From contig NZ_FCNY02000009.1 of the NCBI RefSeq assembly GCF_001544575.2, positions 62,001 through 126,000 on the forward strand: DNA of 64,000 nt, given 5' to 3'. How positions within the stretch are numbered: the stretch's first letter is position 1; each line of letters opens with the position of its first letter. Both the position numbers and the translations under genes were made by a program. The notes under the pieces were generated by a model, which was not told the origin of the DNA, did not search any database, and saw nothing but the letters and a program-made list of their open reading frames with translations. Below, piece by piece: positions 59,652 through 64,000 of the stretch. This DNA is from Caballeronia cordobensis. GTDB lineage: Bacteria > Pseudomonadota > Gammaproteobacteria > Burkholderiales > Burkholderiaceae.

Positions 59652-60000
59652 GGCATTGTTCCAGGCTTTGACTCGACCTAGAACGTACGTCATTAAGCAT
59701 ATTCCGATAAATACTGCATCAGTGAATACACTATCCCGTTGTTACGAATAATCGGTCGGTGCGTGCCGGTGTTTCGCTGCGTGGGCCCATGCACTGCCTT
59801 TGCCGGCGGGCATTTGCGGAGGTCCGGGAGGTTGACCCCGGACCGGACAATGAGCCCCGTTTCGCGCAGATCATGACATGGACGCGCGAAATCGGCCTGA
59901 ATGCACACGGTTTAACGCACGCTTTGCGGCTGCCATCGAGCCTCAGGCCCCACGCGGAACCCCGCCACATAGGCGTTCCGCCCGGTCCGAATGTCGTCCC
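59652..60000. other. Non-coding 349-bp stretch
   Basis: No convincing gene between DUF3331 and the polyamine permease, although both are on the minus strand. One hairpin, GGTCCGGG (59821-59828) and CCCGGACC (59837-59844), lies in it without a T tract. The remainder shows nothing recognisable. Confidence 0.5.
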
Positions 60001-60840
60001 TCAGCCCGCCACCGCGCGCGCCGCCGCGCGGCCTCGCAGCCATTCCAGCGCCAGCAGCAGGCTCGTCGAAAACACGATGAGGATCGTCGCGAGCGCGGCG
60101 ATCGTCGGACTGATGTTTTCGCGGATGCCGGTAAACATCTGCCGCGGCAAGGTCGTCTGATCCGCGCCCGCGAGAAAGAGCGTGACCACGACTTCATCGA
60201 ACGAGGTCGCGAAGGCGAACAGCGCGCCCGAAATCACGCCCGGCGCGATGACCGGCAGCGTCACGCGAAAGAAAGTCGTAAGCGGGCTCGCGCCGAGCGA
60301 CTGACTTGCGCGCACAAGATTCGTATTGAAGTTCTGCAGCGTCGCGCCCACGGTCGTCACGACGAACGGCACGCCGAGCGCCGCATGCGCGAGAATCAGC
60401 CCGAAATACGTATTGGCGATGCCGAGCGGCGCAAAAAACAGATACATGCCGACGCCGACGACGATCACCGGCACGATCATCGGCGAAATGAGAACGGCCA
60501 TCAGGGCGCTTTTGCCGATGAAATTCGCCTTCGTGAGCCCGACCGCCGCGAGCGTGCCGAGGATCGTCGCGACGAGCGTGGCGGAAGGCGCAACAATGAA
60601 GCTGTTCTTTGCGGCCATGCGCCATTCCTGCGACATGACGAGGTTGTGATACCAGCGCATCGACCAGCCCGGAATCGGGTAGACGAGGAAGGTGCTCGAC
60701 GAGAACGAGAGCGGCACGATGGCGAGCACCGGCAGGATCAGATACAGCAGCGTCAGCACGCAGATGATGCGCAACGCGAAATACCAGATGCGCTCGATGC
60801 CCGACGTATGCGGCGCGAAAAGCGGTTTGGCGAGTTTCAT
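60001..60840 (-). CDS. ABC transporter permease, PotC-like (polyamine importer)
   Basis: Inner-membrane permease of 279 residues with six predicted helices. The EAA cytoplasmic loop RASQSLGASPLTTFFRVTLPVIAPGVISG (about 195-224), which docks the ATPase, is clearly present. Belongs to the PotC/YdcV permease group for spermidine/putrescine-type importers. Last gene of the operon, 6 bp after the PotB-like permease. Substrate by family: polyamines, opines or related cations. Confidence 0.93.
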   Translation of the reverse strand: MKLAKPLFAPHTSGIERIWYFALRIICVLTLLYLILPVLAIVPLSFSSSTFLVYPIPGWSMRWYHNLVMSQEWRMAAKNSFIVAPSATLVATILGTLAAVGLTKANFIGKSALMAVLISPMIVPVIVVGVGMYLFFAPLGIANTYFGLILAHAALGVPFVVTTVGATLQNFNTNLVRASQSLGASPLTTFFRVTLPVIAPGVISGALFAFATSFDEVVVTLFLAGADQTTLPRQMFTGIRENISPTIAALATILIVFSTSLLLALEWLRGRAAARAVAG

Positions 60841-60846
60841 GTTCCT

Positions 60847-62118
60847 TTACCCCAGGCTCACGTTCGAGCGCGTAAAGCGCCCGTAGACCACGTACAGCAG
60901 CAGCGTGGCGACCAGCAGCAGTGCGCCGAGCGCGCAAGCCATGCCCCAGTTGATCGTCACGTTCGTGAAGTAGGCGATGTAATAACTGACCATCTGATCG
61001 TTGGGCCCGCCGAGCAGCGCCGGCGTGATGTAGTAACCGATCGCGAGGATGAACACGAGCAGCACGCCTGCGCCGATGCCCGGGTACGTCTGCGGCACGT
61101 ACACGCGCCAGAATGCGGCGAACGGATGACTGCCGAGCGACACCGCCGCGCGCTGGTACGTGGGCGGGACGGATTTCATCACGCTGTAGAGCGGCAGGAT
61201 CATGAACGGCAGCAGGATATGCGTCATCGAGATATAGACGCCCACGCGGTTGAACAGCAGCGCGAGCGGCGAACCGATCAGTCCGGCCCCGAGCAGCGCC
61301 GTGTTCACCAGCCCTTCGCTCTGCAGCAGCACGATCCAGGCGGCGACCCGCACCAGCACGGACGTCCAGAACGGAATCAGCACGAGCACCATCACGAGAT
61401 TGGCGCGGCGCGAGGGGAGCGTCGAGATCCAGTAGGCGAGCGGATAGCCGAGCAGCAGCGCGAACAGCGTCACGCCCCCGCCGATCACGAAGGTGCGGGC
61501 GAAGACATTCAGATAGATGGACTGATCCGGCCCGGCATGAACGATATCGCCGAAGCCGTCCTGCTTGTGATCGAGCGACGCGAGGATGTAGAAGGGCGAG
61601 TAGCGGCCCGCGTTTTTCGCGATCGCCTGCCAGTAGGCGGGATCGTTCCAGCGCTCGTCGATTTCCAGAATCTTCGCCTTGATCTGTGCGGCGGGCAGCG
61701 GCTTGCCGTCGTCGCCGGTCATGGGCATCGCGCGGGCGGTTTTCGCGACGAGCGAACGGTAGCCCGGAATTTCCGTGTTCAGGCGGCGGGCGAGCGCGCC
61801 CATCGATTCGCCTTCCGAGATCGCGGTGAGGTCTTGCGCGAGCGCAGCATAGGCTTCATCGGATGGCGGCGTCTTGCGGTCCCATTTCGCGAGCGCGGCG
61901 CCGGTGTGCGGCAGCGCAGTCGCCACTTCGGGATTTTCGATGGCGCGCGTGAGCAGAGCGCCGATCGGCACCACGAAAATCAGAAACAGAAAAATGGCGA
62001 GCGGCGCGATGAGCGCAAGCGCCATGGCGCGTTTTTTCGCGTCGGCGAGTTTCAGTTCGCGCTTGAGCCGCGCGCTCGATTCGCCCGACTCGTCCGCCGG
62101 GATCGTCATGGTGTTCAC
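60847..62118 (-). CDS. ABC transporter permease, PotB-like, with large periplasmic insert
   Basis: Permease of about 423 residues, much longer than the usual 280-300. Between the first helix (LIAPLAIFLFLIFVVPIGALLTRAI, about 35-60) and the rest there is an extra soluble segment of some 150 residues (ENPEVATALPHTGAALAKWDRK...ERWNDPAYWQAIAKNAGRYSPFYILASLDH). The EAA-type loop AAVSLGSHPFAAFWRVYVPQTYPGIGAGVLL follows. The GTG at 62118 (VNTMTIPADES) is chosen as it has GGAG 8 nt upstream; ATG 62109 is an alternative. A strong hairpin (62138-62165) separates it from the binding-protein gene. Confidence 0.9.
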   Translation of the reverse strand: MNTMTIPADESGESSARLKRELKLADAKKRAMALALIAPLAIFLFLIFVVPIGALLTRAIENPEVATALPHTGAALAKWDRKTPPSDEAYAALAQDLTAISEGESMGALARRLNTEIPGYRSLVAKTARAMPMTGDDGKPLPAAQIKAKILEIDERWNDPAYWQAIAKNAGRYSPFYILASLDHKQDGFGDIVHAGPDQSIYLNVFARTFVIGGGVTLFALLLGYPLAYWISTLPSRRANLVMVLVLIPFWTSVLVRVAAWIVLLQSEGLVNTALLGAGLIGSPLALLFNRVGVYISMTHILLPFMILPLYSVMKSVPPTYQRAAVSLGSHPFAAFWRVYVPQTYPGIGAGVLLVFILAIGYYITPALLGGPNDQMVSYYIAYFTNVTINWGMACALGALLLVATLLLYVVYGRFTRSNVSLG

Positions 62119-62137
62119 GCTTGTGTCTCCGTCTTTG

Positions 62138-62165
62138 CGGTCGCGCTTGCGGCGAAGCGCGACCG
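62138..62165 (-). other. Intercistronic hairpin between binding protein and permease
   Basis: Perfect 11-bp inverted repeat CGGTCGCGCTT (62138-62148) and AAGCGCGACCG (62155-62165), 6-nt loop, in the gap between the SBP stop and the permease start. No T tract on the minus strand. It fits a 3'-stabilising element that leaves more binding-protein mRNA than permease mRNA, as in malE-malF. Confidence 0.6.
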
Positions 62166-62182
62166 TCGTCCCAGCCAGGTCC

Positions 62183-63217
62183 TTACTTCGACGCCCACGC
62201 GGTGAAGCGCTGCTCCAGCTCGTCGCCGTGATCGGTCCAGAACGCCATGTCCTGCAGCACCGCGTTTTTCGCGTTTTCCGGCGAGTTCGGCATGTCGGCC
62301 TTGGTCTTCGCATCGAGTGCGGAAATCGCGGCCTTGTTCACCGGGCCGTAAGCGATGTGCTGCGCATAGACTTCCTGCGGCTTCTGCGACACCGAATACG
62401 CGATGAACTGCGTCGCCACGTCCTTGTTCGGCGAGCCCTTCGGAATGGCCCAGTAGTCGAGGTCGTAGATGCTGCCGTTCCACACGACCTTGAGGTTCTT
62501 GCCTTCCTTGCGCGCGGCGTCGATGCGCCCGTTATAGGCGGTGGACATCACGACATCGCCCGCGACGAGGAATTGCGGCGGCTGAGCGCCGGCTTCCCAC
62601 CACTGGATAGACGGCTTCAGTTCGTCGAGCTTCTTGAACGCGCGGTCCGCGCCGGCCTTCGTGCCCAGCACCTTGTAGACGTCTTTCGGCGCGACGCCGT
62701 CGGCCATCAGCGCGAATTCGAGGTTGTAGCGCGCGCCCTTGCGCATGCCGCGCTTGCCGGGGAATTTCTTCGTATCCCAGAAATCGACCCAGCCTGCCGG
62801 CGCGCCCTTGAGCTTGTCGGCGTTATAGGCGAGGGCGGTCGACCACACGAAGAAGCCGACGCCGCACGTCGCCGGCGATTCGGGCACGAGATCCGACTTC
62901 TTCGCGATCTTCGACCAGTCGAGCTTCTCGTAGAGACCTTCGTCGCAGCCGCGGCCGAGATCGCCCGATTCGACTTCGACCACGTCCCAGTTGACGTGCT
63001 TCGCTTCGACCATCGCCTTGACCTTGGCCTGTTCGCCGTTGTATTCGACGGCCGTGACCTTGTTCTTGGTCGATTGCTCGAAGGGCTGATTGAACGCGAC
63101 TTTCTGCGCGTCGCCGTTCGCGCCGCCGAAGTTGACGACGGTGATCTCCGCCGCCATCGACGCCGCCGATGCGCATGCGAGCGCGGCCGCCACGGAACAC
63201 AGTGCGAGCTTCTTCAT
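62183..63217 (-). CDS. ABC transporter substrate-binding protein, PotD/PotF-like
   Basis: Periplasmic binding protein of 344 residues. Signal peptide 1-22 (AALACASAASMA). Family segments: EITVVNFGGANGDAQKVAFNQPFEQSTKNKVTAVEY, WDVVEVESGDLGRGCDEGL, and WVDFWDTKKFPGKRGMRK; YDLDYWAIPKGSPNKDVATQFI is the usual hinge region. Family members bind putrescine, spermidine or other cations. It is separated from the permeases by a hairpin, and from the ATPase by 70 bp. Confidence 0.93.
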   Translation of the reverse strand: MKKLALCSVAAALACASAASMAAEITVVNFGGANGDAQKVAFNQPFEQSTKNKVTAVEYNGEQAKVKAMVEAKHVNWDVVEVESGDLGRGCDEGLYEKLDWSKIAKKSDLVPESPATCGVGFFVWSTALAYNADKLKGAPAGWVDFWDTKKFPGKRGMRKGARYNLEFALMADGVAPKDVYKVLGTKAGADRAFKKLDELKPSIQWWEAGAQPPQFLVAGDVVMSTAYNGRIDAARKEGKNLKVVWNGSIYDLDYWAIPKGSPNKDVATQFIAYSVSQKPQEVYAQHIAYGPVNKAAISALDAKTKADMPNSPENAKNAVLQDMAFWTDHGDELEQRFTAWASK

Positions 63218-63287
63218 GATGGTTTCCTCTCTTCTTTGACTTGGTTTTGTCAGTGGAACTGCTGCCGATAAAGACGAACGCGCGTTT

Positions 63288-64000
63288 TCAGGCGAACACG
63301 CGCAGATGCTCGGGTGCGAATTCGAGCGCGACGGGCGCGCCGGGCGTGAAGCCGTCGAGCGCCGCCGTGCCGAGCGGCACCTTCACGAAACACTCGTCCT
63401 GCTCACGCACGCCGCAACGCATGCGCACGTGATCGCCGAAATAGATGAGGCTCTTCGCTTCGCCGGTGAGCGCGTTGGCGCCGTTGCCGTTGGCGTGGCC
63501 GTTGCCTTGCGTGAGCTTCATGCGTTCCGGGCGGATACACGCGATGGCCGACGCGCCAGGTTTCGCATTCGCGACATTGAGACCGGACAGGCGCGTGCCA
63601 TCCGCGAGGCGGATCGCGCAGTAATCGCCCTGTGCATCTTCGATGGTGCCGCGCAGCCGGTTGCTGTCCCCGATGAAGTTGGCGACGAACTCGTTGCAAG
63701 GCGCTTCGTAGAGGTGATCGACGGTGTCGAGCTGCTGCACGATGCCCTTGTCGAACACCGCGACGCGGTCGGACATGGTGAGGGCCTCGCCCTGATCGTG
63801 CGTCACATAGACGAAGGTGACGCCGAGCTTCTCGTGCAGCGCCTTGAGCTCGATCTGCATGTGCTCGCGCAATTGCTTGTCGAGCGCGCCGAGCGGCTCG
63901 TCCATCAGCACGAGCTTGGGCTGGAACACGAGCGCGCGGGCGAGCGCGATGCGCTGCTGCTGGCCGCCCGAAAGCTGCGCCGGATAACGCTTCGCGAAGC
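63288..64000 (-). CDS. ABC transporter ATP-binding protein, PotA-like (5' end beyond window)
   Basis: ATPase subunit of the polyamine-type importer, with only the C-terminal part inside the window (about 237 residues). Visible: LSGGQQQRIALARAL (signature), Walker B LVLMDEPLGALDKQLRE, switch His YVTHDQGEALTMSDR, and the regulatory TOBE-like domain (EFVANFIGDSNRLRGTIEDAQGDYCAIRLADGTRL...). The open frame runs to the right edge. First gene of the operon on the minus strand. Confidence 0.92.
   Translation of the reverse strand, partial: FAKRYPAQLSGGQQQRIALARALVFQPKLVLMDEPLGALDKQLREHMQIELKALHEKLGVTFVYVTHDQGEALTMSDRVAVFDKGIVQQLDTVDHLYEAPCNEFVANFIGDSNRLRGTIEDAQGDYCAIRLADGTRLSGLNVANAKPGASAIACIRPERMKLTQGNGHANGNGANALTGEAKSLIYFGDHVRMRCGVREQDECFVKVPLGTAALDGFTPGAPVALEFAPEHLRVFA

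Noticed and set aside
59821..59844. GGTCCGGG/CCCGGACC hairpin as terminator
   Set aside because: No T tract on either strand and no gene end nearby.
1..64000. CRISPR arrays, tRNA/rRNA genes, insertion sequences, phage genes
   Set aside because: None of the expected repeat, cloverleaf, transposase or integrase patterns were seen; the window is plain chromosome apart from the broken sulfite reductase.

Overview
The window looks like a chromosomal segment from a Burkholderiaceae member (Paraburkholderia/Caballeronia/Burkholderia group). The sequence is GC-rich with strong G/C third-position bias. It carries lineage-typical families (DUF3331, DUF4148, an H-NS protein with a histone-H1-like tail, BcsP/BcsD-type cellulose genes, a 1621-residue NAD-glutamate dehydrogenase). 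There is no rRNA, tRNA, transposase, phage gene or CRISPR array. It reads as ordinary metabolic and accessory chromosome with one decayed gene.

Layout. 1-3142: an efflux operon (5'-truncated DHA2 MFS pump, NodT-type outer-membrane lipoprotein, hotdog thioesterase). 3185-6084: a divergent pair, beta-alanine:pyruvate aminotransferase and a MocR-type PLP regulator, with repeated ACTGT boxes between them. 6103-9032: a small secreted protein, an H-NS-like protein, an ArgT/HisJ-type binding protein and two tandem Hsp20 chaperones. 9247-11121: DUF934 plus a nitrite/sulfite reductase gene wrecked by a local inversion, deletions and frameshifts. 11321-20059: mixed housekeeping (DUF2970, PanE-like, NDH-2-like, MazG-like, acyl-CoA dehydrogenase, M14 peptidase/hydrolase/cupin, GNAT). 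20086-23622: a cobalt-type nitrile hydratase operon (alpha, beta, activator fused to DUF3293) followed by a tautomerase and an Sfp-type phosphopantetheinyl transferase, nearly all joined by 4-bp ATGA overlaps. 23630-25840: YgjP-like peptidase, YdjM-like membrane hydrolase, LEA14-like lipoprotein and cupin. 26055-30920: giant NAD-GDH with its own terminator. 31088-32831: a CsgG/DUF4810/DUF799 lipoprotein cluster. 32923-41104: a small His-rich secreted protein, BBE-type oxidase, host-attachment protein, acetate/succinate CoA-transferase, FUSC exporter with divergent LysR, and PiuC. 41157-43427: TonB siderophore receptor with a Fur-box-like site. 43871-57410: a LysR gene and a complete bcsD-P-Q-A-B-Z-C cellulose operon on the minus strand. 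57902-59651: a small GTG-start protein, an NmrA-like reductase and a DUF3331 protein. 60001-64000: a polyamine-type ABC importer whose ATPase runs off the right edge.

The genes group into functional units. The bcs genes encode a c-di-GMP-controlled cellulose synthase and secretion machine; PiuC and the TonB receptor form an iron-uptake pair; the nitrile hydratase operon converts nitriles to amides; PotABCD-like genes import polyamines or similar cations. The most notable observations are the scrambled sulfite reductase, the activator-DUF3293 fusion, the 200-residue Tyr/Pro/Gln-rich periplasmic linker in BcsC, and several well-formed palindromic operators upstream of metabolic genes.
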